Source of the DNA: Kocuria palustris
Lineage (GTDB): Bacteria > Actinomycetota > Actinomycetes > Actinomycetales > Micrococcaceae
DNA length: 64,000 bases
NCBI RefSeq assembly: GCF_016907795.1
Contig: NZ_JAFBCR010000001.1
Span: forward strand, 124,001 to 188,000
Direction: 5' to 3'
A program made the translations under genes and the position numbers. Positions 1 to 9,015 of the stretch are shown one piece after another; within the stretch, counting starts at the first letter, position 1, and each line of letters opens with the position of its first letter. Under the pieces are notes generated by a model that did no database searches, was not told where the DNA came from, and saw only the letters and a list, made by a program, of their open reading frames with translations.

Positions 1-2
1 AG

Positions 3-245
3 CAGCGCGCCCGCACGAGGCTGCTGCGCCGAGCGGGTCGTGCGCTGCGGGATTCCACCCGGGACGTCCCCGAGGTCACCGTGCACCACCTGCTCGACGA
101 CCACGGCCGGGAGCGCGCCGAGGAGTTCGCCGAGCAGCTGGTGGCCGAGCACTGTCCCGACGCCCGCGCCCGCTGCGTGCCCATGCCCGCGGTGCTCGCC
201 GCCCACGCCGGTGCCGGGGCGCTCAGCGTGATCATCCACGGCTGA
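3..245 (+). CDS. DegV family protein, 3' end only
   Basis: The last 80 codons of a gene whose start lies outside the window. The C-terminal sequence LAAHAGAGALSVIIHG is typical of the end of DegV-family fatty-acid-binding proteins, which present acyl chains to fatty-acid kinase. A degV-like gene directly before comEA is common in Micrococcales, which supports the call. Without the N-terminal lipid-binding residues the family assignment rests on this C-terminal motif and on context. Confidence 0.7.
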   Translation, partial: QRARTRLLRRAGRALRDSTRDVPEVTVHHLLDDHGRERAEEFAEQLVAEHCPDARARCVPMPAVLAAHAGAGALSVIIHG

Positions 246-378
246 GCCGGGCGGCTCTGCTGCCCGCGCGCCTGCCCCGCGTCTCCACAGCGTCGGGATT
301 CTCCCAAGCGCGGGGTGAAGCCTCTGCTGCGCACCTGCGCGGCCCGCCGGGATCCTGCTGCCGCAGTGGACTGGGGGC

Positions 379-1491
379 ATGACCCCTGTGACCCATCGCG
401 GACGGCGCCGTCTGGAGCGAGAGCGGCCCGTCGAGCGCCTGCGCGGACTGCTGGATGACGACCTGCGCGCCACCGGCCACGACCTGCCCCACGACGACCG
501 CCCCGAGGACTGGGTGGAGGACTCTGCCTCGGCACCCGAGACCGAGTCCGCGGAGTCGGCACCTGCCGAGAGCGGATGGGCGGCCGCCAGGCGCCGACGG
601 CTGCTCGCCGCGCCGCCCGCGTCGGGGTCGAGCTCGTCTGCGGAGCCCCTTGGCCCGAGGGCTCTGCCGCTGGATCCCGACGAGCAGCCCTGGGTCTCGC
701 CCATCCGCGCGCGTCTGCCCTGGGCCACACTGGCGATCGCGGGTCTGGTGCTGATCCTGGTGGTGGTCTCGGTCCTGCTTCGCGGGCGCGAGCAGGAGGC
801 CGTGGTCTCGGCTCCGTCGTCCGCAGGACCCGTCGTGGACGAGCAGGCGGGTGCCTCGCAGGCGGCAGCGGAGGGCGGATCCGTGGAGGGGGCGGGAGCG
901 CTCGGTGCGGCCGGGGACGGAGCCAGCGCAGGGACAGTCGACGCACCGGCCTCCGGCAGCCCGGTCACGGTCCATGTGGTGGGGGAGGTGGGCGAGCCCG
1001 GGGTGGTCGAGCTGCCGGCCGGGTCCCGCGTGGCCGATGCAGTGGAGGCCGCCGGCGGGCTGAGCGAGTCGGCCGTGACCGATGCGGTGAACATGGCGGC
1101 CCCCGCGGCCGACGGCGTCCAGATCGTCATCCCGGACCAAGCACTGGCGGAGCAGTGGGAGCAGGACCCGCCGATGCCGTCCTCGGGATCCGGCGGACAG
1201 ACTGCCACCGGCAGCGCTCAGGACGGATCTGCCGCCGCAGGATCAGGGGCAGCCGCAGGCGGGAGCCCCGAGGAGGGGGCTGGGCCTGCGGCCACGGGCG
1301 CAGCGATCGATCTCAACACCGCCACGGCTGCACAGCTCGAGGAGCTGCCGAAGGTCGGACCCGTTCTGGCTCAGCGGATCGTCGAGCACCGAGAGCAGAT
1401 CGGCGGATTCCGCTCGGTCGAGGAGCTCGATGACGTCTCCGGCATCGGCCCGGCCATGATGGAGGCCATCGCGCCGCTGGTCACCGTGTGA
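379..1491 (+). CDS. comEA: ComEA-like competence DNA receptor
   Basis: A 370-residue membrane-anchored DNA-binding protein for uptake of transforming DNA. A cytoplasmic N-terminal part of about 110 residues is followed by one membrane helix (about 113-136, beginning LPWATLAIAGLVLILVV). An Ala/Gly/Ser-rich linker leads to an SLBB-type domain (about 195-255, VTVHVVGEVGEPGVV). The C-terminal 60 residues form a double helix-hairpin-helix domain (DLNTATAAQLEELPKVGP and VSGIGPAMMEAI), the part that binds double-stranded DNA. It is intact, but its partner comEC downstream is interrupted, so uptake is probably blocked. The ATG follows a GGGGG-rich ribosome site. Confidence 0.93.
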   Translation: MTPVTHRGRRRLERERPVERLRGLLDDDLRATGHDLPHDDRPEDWVEDSASAPETESAESAPAESGWAAARRRRLLAAPPASGSSSSAEPLGPRALPLDPDEQPWVSPIRARLPWATLAIAGLVLILVVVSVLLRGREQEAVVSAPSSAGPVVDEQAGASQAAAEGGSVEGAGALGAAGDGASAGTVDAPASGSPVTVHVVGEVGEPGVVELPAGSRVADAVEAAGGLSESAVTDAVNMAAPAADGVQIVIPDQALAEQWEQDPPMPSSGSGGQTATGSAQDGSAAAGSGAAAGGSPEEGAGPAATGAAIDLNTATAAQLEELPKVGPVLAQRIVEHREQIGGFRSVEELDDVSGIGPAMMEAIAPLVTV

Positions 1492-1522
1492 GAAGGCCCC
1501 GACGGCATCCGTCGGGACCTTC
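1492..1522 (+). terminator. Hairpin terminator after comEA
   Basis: The stop codon of comEA is followed at once by a stem formed by CCCGACGG and CCGTCGGG with outer pairs GAAGG/CCTTC, then GTTCT. It probably ends the comEA transcript and may also serve the convergent small gene. Confidence 0.75.
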
Positions 1523-1548
1523 GTTCTGCGCTGAGGGCTCAGGCTCGA

Positions 1549-1761
1549 TCAGGGGGCGGTGTCCATCTGGGCGAACTGCACGTGGGTCTGCCAGTCCTCG
1601 GCGGTGATCGGTCCGGGGGCCGGAGCCTCGGAATCCTCCGAGACGCCGGGGGTGAGCAGCGTGAAGGACAGGCCGACCCCCAGCGCAGCGACCGTCACGA
1701 GCTGAAGCGGCCGCTGGTGTTTGGACTGGGGCAGGAATCGCAGGAGGCGAAGCTGGGCCAT
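1549..1761 (-). CDS. Small secreted peptide, possible relic of a phosphoesterase paralogue
   Basis: 70 residues beginning MAQLRLLRFLPQSKHQR: a basic N-terminus, a hydrophobic signal segment (VTVAALGVGLSFTLLTP) and a short acidic tail ending AQMDTAP. The start is supported by GAGGAG five bases before ATG. The signal segment and what follows (GLSFTLLTP ... ITAEDW) match the beginning of the neighbouring metallophosphoesterase (GLSLTLLAP ... STSADDW). Both genes also share the bases CATGATGCTCCT over the start. It may be the stump of a duplicated phosphoesterase gene or a free secreted peptide. Function unknown. Confidence 0.5.
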   Translation of the reverse strand: MAQLRLLRFLPQSKHQRPLQLVTVAALGVGLSFTLLTPGVSEDSEAPAPGPITAEDWQTHVQFAQMDTAP

Positions 1762-1975
1762 GATGCTCCTCGGGTGCTGATCTCGACGCCCCGGCCGGGG
1801 CCGGGCGCTGCCGGGCGGCACTGCTGGTCAGGATCAGAATGCGCCCGGCAGGTGTCCGGAACGTCGACGGCCGGTCTCCCGGAGCCGACCCCCGGACGAC
1901 GGTTCGGCGACGCTCAGGCGAACGGACGGTGACCTGGTCCGCAGCACCCGAGGGCCGCCGAAGCCGGAGGCCGCC

Positions 1976-3820
1976 TCAGGAGGTGACCGTGAACGTGATC
2001 CGCTCGGTCGTGGACACGCCGTAGCGATCCGTCTGCGTCACGGTCGCCGTGTGCTCGCCCGGAGCGAGGTCCTCCGGCAGATCCAGACGCCACAGGTGAC
2101 CGGAGGCCTCGGCGACGGAGCCGCCGTGGACCAGCTGCTCCTGGGCAGCCGCCGGATCCGAGAACTCGGCGCCCACGTGCTTGGACTCGCCCTCCAGCTG
2201 CTGGGTGCGCTGCGCCTGCTGAGCCGGGCGGCCGTCGATCGAGACCGAGACCTCGGATCCCGTGCCGCCGGCCCACACGTTCGTGGTCAGCCACGACTCG
2301 CCCAGCTCGTCCGCCGAGACCTCGAGCGGGGTCTCGAAGGCGGGAGCCTTCCCGACATTGCGACGGTTCGCGTCGTACCAGTCGCGGTAGGCCGGGGTGT
2401 TCAAGCCCAGGGACGTCTGCTCCGAGGCCGCCCGCCCGGTGCCGATGAACGAGTCCTGGTACCGGTTGCCGTGGGCCTCCAGCGTGAAGACGCCGGGGAC
2501 GGCGCCGTCGCGCTGCAGTGCGGTCGGGTAGCCGGCCTCCGTCACGCGCCCGGTGTACCAGTCGCCCGAGATCGCTCCTGCGGTGATGTGGTCGAACGGC
2601 AGCTCGTCCACGCCGTAGAGGCTCTTCCAGCCCTCCATGGAATCGCCCTCGCGCATGACCTCCAGCGTGTGGCTGTGCCCGCCGAAGGCGACGGCCGGAC
2701 GGTCGCCGATGATGTCGTGGATCGCCTGGACCTGATCCACCTGGTGGCGGTCCGAGCCCTGGTCGTGCCAGTTCAGCAGCGGGATGTGCGTGGCCAGCAC
2801 GATCAGCTTGTCCTCGGGGGTGTTCGCGATGTCCTGGCGCAGCCATGCGAGCTGCTCATCGTCGATGCCGCCGTTGTACGTGCCGTTGTAGGGCGCGCCC
2901 TGGGAGTGCTGCACGGTGTTCAGTGAGACCACGTGCACGTCGCCGGCGTCGTAGGAGTAGTAGTCCGGACCGAACTGGGACCGGTAGGTGTCGAAGCGGT
3001 GGTCGTAGTCCGCGGCGAGGTCCAGGTCGTGATTGCCCGGCAGGAAGCGGGCGGGTCCGTTGAGCAGCGACGTCAGTTCGCGGGTCTGGTCGTACAGGTC
3101 CAGGTCATCGCCGACGATGTCGCCGATGAACAGCGCACCGCAGCCGGTGAAGTCGGTGCGCTGAGCAAGGTCGGCGAAGGCCCCGCGCAGGGCGTAGTCG
3201 ACCTCCTCCTGCGTGTAGGTCTGGATGTCGCCGCCGATCAGGCAGCGCTGATCGCGGCTGAGCGTGTCCGTGGTGCGCGCCAGCGGGAAATCGACGGCAT
3301 CGGGCAGCGGGCCGGTCGGGTCGATGCCGCCGTAGCGCAGCTCGGGGGAGCCGGCGGGCATGTGGGTGTAGAAGAACTGGGCCACGTTGTCCTCGTCCAC
3401 GGGGACCTGGTAGCCGGCCGGCTGGGTGAGGAACACCGTCTCGCCGTCGCGCACGGAGATCTCGTAGCGGCCCTGGCGATCGGTGGTGACGATCTCGCGG
3501 CCATTGGAGACCTCCACCCCGGCGATCCCGTGCTCACCGGGGTCTTGCTGCGAGTTGCGGTTGCGGTCGTCGAAGACGGCGCCGTCCAGGACGTCCTGGT
3601 CGGCATCGGGACCGGCGGTGACGTCCACCTGGCCGCGGAAGGCCTTGCCGTTCCAGTCGTCTGCGGAGGTGGAGGGTCGCGACGGCTCCTGGGCCAGGGC
3701 TGGCGTCGGCGCGAGCAGGGTGAGGCTCAGCCCCGCGGTGAGGACGGCGGCGCTGAGCGCGCGTCGCGGGCGAGGATCACGGGAACGGGCAGTGCTGGGG
3801 TGGGAGAGGTGCTGGGACAT
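1976..3820 (-). CDS. Secreted calcineurin-like metallophosphoesterase
   Basis: A 614-residue exported hydrolase. A signal peptide (about residues 17-45, ending APTPALA) is followed by a transthyretin-like N-terminal domain (GAVFDDRNRNSQQDPGEHGI). The metallophosphoesterase core carries the dimetal motifs GDI, GDIVGDD, GNHDLD, THIPLL and GGHSHT. A C-terminal beta domain of about 150 residues completes the usual MetallophosN-core-C layout. Substrate unknown; relatives hydrolyse cell-surface or nucleotide phosphodiesters. The start was chosen because CAGGAG precedes this ATG and the signal peptide begins here, although the frame stays open far upstream through comEC antisense. It appears monocistronic. 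Confidence 0.88.
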   Translation of the reverse strand: MSQHLSHPSTARSRDPRPRRALSAAVLTAGLSLTLLAPTPALAQEPSRPSTSADDWNGKAFRGQVDVTAGPDADQDVLDGAVFDDRNRNSQQDPGEHGIAGVEVSNGREIVTTDRQGRYEISVRDGETVFLTQPAGYQVPVDEDNVAQFFYTHMPAGSPELRYGGIDPTGPLPDAVDFPLARTTDTLSRDQRCLIGGDIQTYTQEEVDYALRGAFADLAQRTDFTGCGALFIGDIVGDDLDLYDQTRELTSLLNGPARFLPGNHDLDLAADYDHRFDTYRSQFGPDYYSYDAGDVHVVSLNTVQHSQGAPYNGTYNGGIDDEQLAWLRQDIANTPEDKLIVLATHIPLLNWHDQGSDRHQVDQVQAIHDIIGDRPAVAFGGHSHTLEVMREGDSMEGWKSLYGVDELPFDHITAGAISGDWYTGRVTEAGYPTALQRDGAVPGVFTLEAHGNRYQDSFIGTGRAASEQTSLGLNTPAYRDWYDANRRNVGKAPAFETPLEVSADELGESWLTTNVWAGGTGSEVSVSIDGRPAQQAQRTQQLEGESKHVGAEFSDPAAAQEQLVHGGSVAEASGHLWRLDLPEDLAPGEHTATVTQTDRYGVSTTERITFTVTS

Positions 3821-4208
3821 GATGCTCCTGACGGGTGGTGCGGAGGATGCAGATCCGTGCTCGACAGGGCCGGGAAGCGGACCCTGATCGGCCCTCGGCG
3901 GGGCGGACAGGCCCAGGCTGACCTGGGAAGATGTCCTCCGCTCCACCTGAGGGTCGACAGCAGTCGACCACTTCCCGTCCCGGTGCCGACGCCTCGGGAA
4001 ACACTCGGTGCATTGACGTCTCGAGCTGCGCGGGGGTCTTGACGCACGTGGCTCGGTGCTGTGACTTGCGTCGCTGTCTCTGTCGCAGCGAGGAGCGGTC
4101 GGGCCCTCGCGCCTCCACAGGGGACTCGTCCGAAGGCCGGCCGGACGGGGGGCCTCTGCCCGCCTCAGCTGAGGACTGCCACGCAGGAGGCACTGGTGCA
4201 ATGCGCCG
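3821..4208. other. Divergent intergenic region, phosphoesterase / comEC
   Basis: 388 bases between two divergent starts, expected to hold both promoters. I see no gene in it. A TTGACG hexamer near 4039 lies on the comEC side, but no good -10 follows at 17 bases. AGGAGG at about 4185 precedes an ATG that opens only a three-codon frame (ATGCGCCGGTGA) overlapping the GTG used for comEC. That could be a translational-coupling minicistron or chance. Confidence 0.4.
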
Positions 4209-5270
4209 GTGACCTCCTCCCGCCGTCCCGCCCGCGCCCTGCCTCCACGGGGTCGGCAGGAGCCGGGATCTGAACGGGGACGTGGCCGACGGAAGCCGGG
4301 CAGACCGAGTGGCGCCTCCGGAGCGGGTCCCGAGGCTCCAGGCTTGCTCGCGCGGCTGTGGCTGCACTCGCAGGAGATGCCCGAGCGGTGGGCGCTGGCA
4401 CACAGCGCTCGCCGGGAGGAGCGCCTCGAGGCGGCCCAGAGGGCGCTGCGCCCCACCTGGGATCTGCGCCTTGTGCCCGTGGCGCTGAGCGCGTGGGGAG
4501 CCGCGCTGCTAGGGACGTCGCAGTCGGAGTCGGTGGGCGCTGCGCCGGGAGCGGTGCTCGAGGTGGATCTCCTGCTGCTCGTCGCAGCGGGACTCGCCAT
4601 GGTCCTCCTCGTGGCCGTGTTCGCTCGTCGGAGCGGGCGCAGACTGCCCGGGGGAGCAGCACCGGGCTCGCCTCGCGGCCGGACACTGGCCGCCCTGCTG
4701 CCGACGGCCGCATTGTGCGTGGTGGTCGTCGCGTGCGTCCTGCTGCGCGCGGGCACCCAGCAGCTGGCGGCCGCCGAGGACATGCGCGGGATGGACGCAG
4801 ATGCGCAGCGCGTGGTCGTCGAGGTGACCGACCGACCCGTGACATGGCAAAGCGCCACCGCCTCGAGCTTCGGGCCGGGACCGGAGGAGGTCGGCGAAGC
4901 CTCCAGCGGGGTCGTCGTGCCGGTGCGGCTGAGCAGCGGAGCCCGGGCCACCGTCTTCGCCCAGGACGGCCGGTGGGCGAGCCTGCGCAGCGGGGATCGC
5001 GCGGAGGCCGTGGTGAGCGCCCCCGAGATCGAGCAGACCGACCTGCAGCTGCGCAGCACCGGGCCGCCGCAGCCGATGACGGAAGCCCAGGACCGCCCGT
5101 CCCTGCTCGAGACGGCCACCGAGCGCTTCGCCCTGGCCGCACAGGCCCGCGGACCCGATGCCGCCGGGCTGCTGCCGGGGATGACCTACGGCGACCGCAG
5201 CGGACTGGACACCGGACTCGAGAAGGCCATGAAGGTCACGGGCCTGACCCATCTGACCGCCGTCTCCGGA
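4209..5270 (+). pseudogene. comEC: comEC, 5' part, interrupted by the integrated element
   Basis: The first 353 codons of the inner-membrane DNA channel. An Arg-rich cytoplasmic start is followed by a membrane segment (LRLVPVALSAWGAALLG), two further hydrophobic segments and the OB-like extracellular region. It ends in the conserved competence-domain motif HLTAVSG. The frame then runs into foreign DNA (DIVTQGGG...). The remaining 561 codons begin at 39092. Removing the insert at the shared GG gives an uninterrupted frame of about 914 codons, normal for actinobacterial ComEC. The GTG start is the best in-frame choice, with AGGAGG some 18 bases upstream. Confidence 0.9.
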
Positions 5271-5290
5271 GATATAGTTACTCAAGGAGG
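5250..5290. other. attL: comEC / element junction
   Basis: Chromosomal sequence ends GCCGTCTCCGG and element sequence begins AGATATAGTTACTC. The only bases common to both junctions in register are GG, here 5268-5269, as expected for the two-base crossover of a large serine integrase rather than the longer identity left by tyrosine recombinases. The integrase gene starts 33 bases inside, the usual arrangement. Confidence 0.75.
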
Positions 5291-5301
5291 TGGGTCACCC
5301 T

Positions 5302-5844
5302 ATGAATCATGACTCGAAGAGGCCACGCAAGAACCTAGTCGCGCGAGAGTACTTGCGTGTGTCCAAGGACCGCCATGGTCTGGGCAAGAGCCCCGATCAG
5401 CAGCACCACGACAACAAGCAGGCCGTCTCCGCAAGAGGCTGGTCGATGCACCCTCGGCCGTATCGCGATGACAACCGTTCGGCCTCTCGCTACGCCCGTC
5501 GAGATCGCGAGGCCTTCGCCCAGCTGATCACGGACCTCGAACACAACACCTTCGATGCCGACATCCTGGTGATCTGGGAGTCCTCGCGCGGCTCACGTCG
5601 CACCGGAGAGTGGGTGAACCTGATCGAGCTGTGCGAGATGCGAAAGGTTCGCATCTTCGTCACCACCCACGCTCGCGACTACGACCCGACCAACGCCCGC
5701 GATCGACGCTCCATGCTCGAAGACGCCGTGGACAGCGAGTACGAGTCGGCCAAGACCTCTGAACGACTGCGTCGCAGCACTCGAGCTGCTGCCGAACGAG
5801 GTCAGGTCCATGGCAAGAACCTCTACGGATACCGGCGGATCTAG
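5302..5844 (+). pseudogene. Large serine integrase, N-terminal catalytic part
   Basis: 180 codons of a site-specific recombinase. The catalytic serine is Ser21 in REYLRVSKD; the N-terminal fold continues through DNRSASRYARR, VIWESSRGSR and the helix-E-like segment SEYESAKTSERLRRSTRAAAERG. The frame stops at GYRRI, exactly where the recombinase domain should start. The TAG arises at the junction with sequence leading into an IS3-family copy. ATG at 5302 is preferred over the upstream GTG because a full AAGGAGGTG precedes it. The missing zinc-ribbon/coiled-coil part is recognisable on the other strand at 27470-28141. Expected to be unable to complete integration or excision. Confidence 0.88.
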
Positions 5845-5909
5845 GGGCTTAACCCCTGATCTTGGACACGCGGAATCCAGCACGATGCTGGGGAAGCGAG
5901 AATCCAAGG

Positions 5910-6239
5910 ATGGCAAGGAAGAACTACACCGACGAGTTCCGTCGCCGGGCGGTGGACTTGTACGAGTCCACGCCGGGCGCGACGCTCAAGGGGATCGCGG
6001 CGGATCTGGGCGTGTCCCGGGGCTCGTTGAAGGAGTGGGTCGACAAGCTCGGCTCCGGGACCACGAGGACCGGGGAGGTGGTCGCTCCGGTCGCGGGGCG
6101 GTCGGAGTCGCAGGCGGCGAAGGTCAGGAGGCTGGAAGCCGAGCTGGCCGCAGCGCAAGCCGAGGCCCACAAGCTCGCGCAGGAGCGGGACATCCTCCGT
6201 CAGGCGGCGAAGTATTTCGCCGGGGAGACGAACTGGTGA
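5910..6239 (+). CDS. IS3-family OrfA (helix-turn-helix protein)
   Basis: 109 residues starting MARKNYTDEFRRRAVDLYES. The helix-turn-helix is GATLKGIAADLGVSRGSLKEW, followed by a leucine-zipper coiled coil (KVRRLEAELAAAQAEAHKL) and the terminal ERDILRQAAKYFAGE block. It binds the IS ends and supplies the N-terminal part of the transposase. The stop overlaps a GTG of OrfB in the tetramer GTGA, so OrfB may be made by coupling, or by frameshifting to an OrfAB fusion as in other IS3 members. Confidence 0.9.
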   Translation: MARKNYTDEFRRRAVDLYESTPGATLKGIAADLGVSRGSLKEWVDKLGSGTTRTGEVVAPVAGRSESQAAKVRRLEAELAAAQAEAHKLAQERDILRQAAKYFAGETNW

Positions 6240-7144
6240 ACCGCTTCCAGTTCGTCGAGGACCACAAGGACGCCTGGGGCGTGAAGCGGTTGTGCGAGGT
6301 CGTCGAGGTCGCCCGGTCATCGTTCTACGCGTGGCTGGCCGCCGCGCCGACACGGGCAGCGAGAGCGGCGGCCGACGCGGCGCTGGTGGCGCGGATCCAG
6401 GTGCTGCAGGATCCCGCCCGGGGCGGGGACCGCGCCTACGGCGCGCCCCGGGTCACGGCCGACCTCAACGAGGGCACGACGCCCGGCGATCGGGTCAACC
6501 ACAAGCGAGTAGCCCGCGTGATGCGCGAGCACGGCCTGGCCGGTATCCGGTTGCGCAAGCGCGTGAGGACCACGCTCCCGGACCAGTCCGGCAGGCGGTT
6601 CCCCGACCTGCTCGGCCGCGACTTCAGCATCGGCGTGCCGTGCCGCCGCTACGTCGGGGACATCACCTACCTGCCCATCGCCGACGGCACGAACCTCTAC
6701 CTCGCGTCCTGCATCGATCTGGGCTCACGCAAGCTCGCCGGCTGGAGCATGGCCGATCACATGCGCACCGAGCTCGTCGAGGACGCGCTGAAGGCCGCCT
6801 GGCACGAGCGCGGGACGCTGGCCGGGACGGTGTTCCACTCCGACCACGGCGCCGTCTACACATCGAAGGCCTACGCGCAGCTCTGCACGGACCTGGGCGT
6901 GACGCAGTCGATGGGCGCGATCGGCTCCTCGGCCGACAACGCCCTCGCCGAGAGCTTCAACGCCGCCCTCAAACGCGAGCTGCTCGAGGGTCGGGCGGGG
7001 TTCCCCGACGCGCCGACGGCATACCGGGCCGTGTTCCGGTGGGCGAACCGTTACAACACCCGCAGGCGCCACTGCGCGATCGGCAACATCGCTCCGAACG
7101 CCTACGAAGCCGCCGCCTCCGCTACACTCCCGGAAGCGGCATAA
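6236..7144 (+). CDS. IS3-family OrfB transposase (DDE)
   Basis: About 302 residues. The HTH_21-like region (KRLCEVVEVARSSFYAW) is followed by an rve integrase core with the DDE residues in YVGDITYLP, FHSDHGAVY and NALAESFNAALKREL. It ends RRHCAIGNIAPNAYE, normal for the family, and looks intact. The start is taken at the GTG overlapping the OrfA stop; the frame itself is open further upstream. Confidence 0.9.
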   Translation: MNRFQFVEDHKDAWGVKRLCEVVEVARSSFYAWLAAAPTRAARAAADAALVARIQVLQDPARGGDRAYGAPRVTADLNEGTTPGDRVNHKRVARVMREHGLAGIRLRKRVRTTLPDQSGRRFPDLLGRDFSIGVPCRRYVGDITYLPIADGTNLYLASCIDLGSRKLAGWSMADHMRTELVEDALKAAWHERGTLAGTVFHSDHGAVYTSKAYAQLCTDLGVTQSMGAIGSSADNALAESFNAALKRELLEGRAGFPDAPTAYRAVFRWANRYNTRRRHCAIGNIAPNAYEAAASATLPEAA

Positions 7145-7174
7145 CCGAAATGACACCGTGTCCAAGATTCAGGG

Positions 7175-7315
7175 TCAAGGCCCAAGCTGGCCCACGCGTT
7201 GGAGGATCTGCTGGGCACGATCCTGACCGTCGAGTCGGTGTGCCGGTGCGGGACACCCGAGTGTGCCGCCGAGGATCTCGCCGATGACGCCACCACCCAG
7301 GAGGTTCCGGCATGA
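7175..7315 (+). pseudogene. 5'-truncated gene fragment before the CDF exporter
   Basis: 46 codons open from the IS end to a TGA that overlaps the ATG of the next gene in ATGA, as in a co-translated operon. The peptide includes KLAHALEDLLGTILTVES and a cysteine cluster CRCGTPEC. That pattern would suit the metal-binding tail of a regulator or small metal protein, but no family can be named from so short a piece. The upstream part was removed at the IS junction. Confidence 0.5.
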
Positions 7316-8226
7316 GTGGAGAGCACAACCATTCCCACGCCGGCACCGGGCGGCGGGGGAAGCTGGCGGTGGTGTTCGCGATCACCGCCACGATCATGGT
7401 CGCGGAGATCATCGGCGCGGTGATCTCGGGCAGCCTGGCGCTGCTGGCCGATGCCGGACACATGTTCACCGACTCGGCCGGACTGCTGATCGCCCTGACC
7501 GCCGCGACCTTGGCGCTGAAACCGGCCACCGACAAACGCACCTGGGGGTACCAGCGCGCCGAGATCGTCGCCGCGGCCGCCCAAGCCTCGGTGCTGCTGG
7601 CCGTGGGCGGATTCATCGCCGTCGAAGGGGTCCGCCGGCTGTTCGACCCCCCGGAGGTCGAGTCCACGGCCATGCTCTGGTTCGGGGTGATCGGGCTGGT
7701 CGGCAACATCATCGGGTTGGCCATCCTCGCCTCGGGCCGGGGGGAGAACCTGAACATGAAGGCCGCGTTCCTGGAAGTGGCCAACGACGCCCTGGGCTCG
7801 GTAGCAGTGATCGTCTCCGCGATCGTCATCGCCACCACCGGCTGGACCCAGGTGGATGCGATCGTGTCCCTGCTGATTGCCGCCCTGATCGTCCCCCGGG
7901 CCCTGATCCTGCTGCGCGACACCATCGAGGTCCTGATGGAAACCACCCCGAAGGGCCTGGACCTCGATGAGGTCCGCACCCGCCTGGAAGCCCTGCCGCA
8001 CGTGGTGGGCGTGCATGATCTGCACGCCTCGCGCATCGACTCCGACACCCCGGTGCTCTCGGCCCACGTCACCATCCACGACGGCTGCCTGACCGCTGAG
8101 CACGCCGGTGTCGTGCTGGCGGATCTGCAGGCCTGCGTGGCCCGTGACTTCCACGTGGCCATCGAGCACTCCACCTTCCAGATCGAACCGGCCTCCCACC
8201 GCCACGATGAGACCCTCCACCCCTAG
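7312..8226 (+). CDS. CDF-family zinc/cadmium exporter
   Basis: 304 residues, a cation-diffusion-facilitator antiporter moving divalent metal out in exchange for protons. The His-rich N-terminus (GEHNHSHAG) is followed by six membrane helices. The helix-2 metal site is HMFTD. In helix 5 the usual HxxxD is replaced by ExxxD (EVANDALGS), seen in some actinobacterial members and possibly affecting selectivity. The cytoplasmic C-terminal domain (about 205-290) contains LPHVVGVHDLHA. It is followed after 54 bases by the DsbA-like gene in the same direction. Confidence 0.9.
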   Translation: MSGEHNHSHAGTGRRGKLAVVFAITATIMVAEIIGAVISGSLALLADAGHMFTDSAGLLIALTAATLALKPATDKRTWGYQRAEIVAAAAQASVLLAVGGFIAVEGVRRLFDPPEVESTAMLWFGVIGLVGNIIGLAILASGRGENLNMKAAFLEVANDALGSVAVIVSAIVIATTGWTQVDAIVSLLIAALIVPRALILLRDTIEVLMETTPKGLDLDEVRTRLEALPHVVGVHDLHASRIDSDTPVLSAHVTIHDGCLTAEHAGVVLADLQACVARDFHVAIEHSTFQIEPASHRHDETLHP

Positions 8227-8280
8227 TGAGCCTCCACCCCCGGTACGCCCCGCTCCCTGAACGCAGAACGGAAACCCCCT

Positions 8281-8964
8281 GTGAGCACAACCGTCAGCAC
8301 CATCACCCCACAGCAGAAGTCCTCGAAGGCCAAGATCATCGTGTGGGTCCTCCTGGCCGCCGTCGTGGCAGCCGTGGCCATCCCCATCCTCATCGCCCGG
8401 GCCAACTCCACCCCGGCGGTGCCCGATGACGGGGGACAGGTGGTTCGGGAGAACAGCCGGGTGCTCTCCCAGGCCCCGAACGAACAAGCCGTGCTGGTGG
8501 AGTTCCTGGACTATGAGTGCGAGTCCTGCCGGGCCGCCTACCCCGTTATCGAGGAGCTGCGGGCCGAATACGCCGACACCGTCACCTTCGTTCACCGCTA
8601 TTTCCCGTTGCCTGGTCACCGCAACTCCATGAACGCCGCCCTCGCGGTCGAGGCCGCCGCCCAGCAGGGCCAGTACGAGGCGATGTACCAGCGCATGTAC
8701 GAAACCCAGACCGAATGGGGGGAGTCGGCCGAGGACCAGAGCGCGGTCTTCCGCGGCTTCGCCGAGGACCTCGGCCTGGACATGGCCGCCTTTGATGCCG
8801 CGATGGCCGATCCGGCCACCCAGGAGCGCATCGAGCTCGACGTCGCTGACGGTGAGGCTCTGGGCGTGGGCGGAACCCCGATGTTCTTCCTCGATGGGGA
8901 AGTGCTCAACCCGGAGACGCTGGAGCAGTTCCGAGCCGAGATCGAAGCCGCCGCCACCAGCTGA
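8281..8964 (+). CDS. Membrane-anchored DsbA-like thiol oxidoreductase
   Basis: 227 residues with a GTG start. One N-terminal membrane helix (about 19-41, IIVWVLLAAVVAAVAIPILI) is followed by an extracytoplasmic thioredoxin fold with active site CESC (FLDYECESCRAAYP) and the cis-proline loop VGGTPMFFL. It belongs to the DsbA/DSBA-oxidoreductase group that makes disulfides in secreted proteins. The VKOR gene downstream would reoxidise it. Their place between a metal exporter and a metal sensor suggests protection of exported thiols under metal stress, which is inference. Confidence 0.9.
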   Translation: MSTTVSTITPQQKSSKAKIIVWVLLAAVVAAVAIPILIARANSTPAVPDDGGQVVRENSRVLSQAPNEQAVLVEFLDYECESCRAAYPVIEELRAEYADTVTFVHRYFPLPGHRNSMNAALAVEAAAQQGQYEAMYQRMYETQTEWGESAEDQSAVFRGFAEDLGLDMAAFDAAMADPATQERIELDVADGEALGVGGTPMFFLDGEVLNPETLEQFRAEIEAAATS

Positions 8965-9015
8965 CTCACTCCGTCACCAGACCACCGACCGCTTGCACCC
9001 TCGAGGGGCCCTCCC

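Larger units (their letters stand above)
5857..7171 (+). mobile_element. IS3-family insertion sequence
   Basis: Two overlapping ORFs of IS3 type lie between terminal inverted repeats: TGATCTTGGACACG on the left and CGTGTCCAAGATTCA on the right, with IS3-style TG...CA tips. The flanks (CCCC and GGGT) show no target duplication, and neither neighbouring gene continues across the element. The IS probably took part in a deletion or inversion rather than a simple insertion. Confidence 0.85.

Noticed and set aside
1976-5119. A 1047-codon leftward frame running from comEC antisense into the phosphoesterase
   Set aside because: Only the part after 3820 has a signal peptide, a ribosome site and family motifs. 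The rest is high-G+C shadow of comEC and its promoter region.
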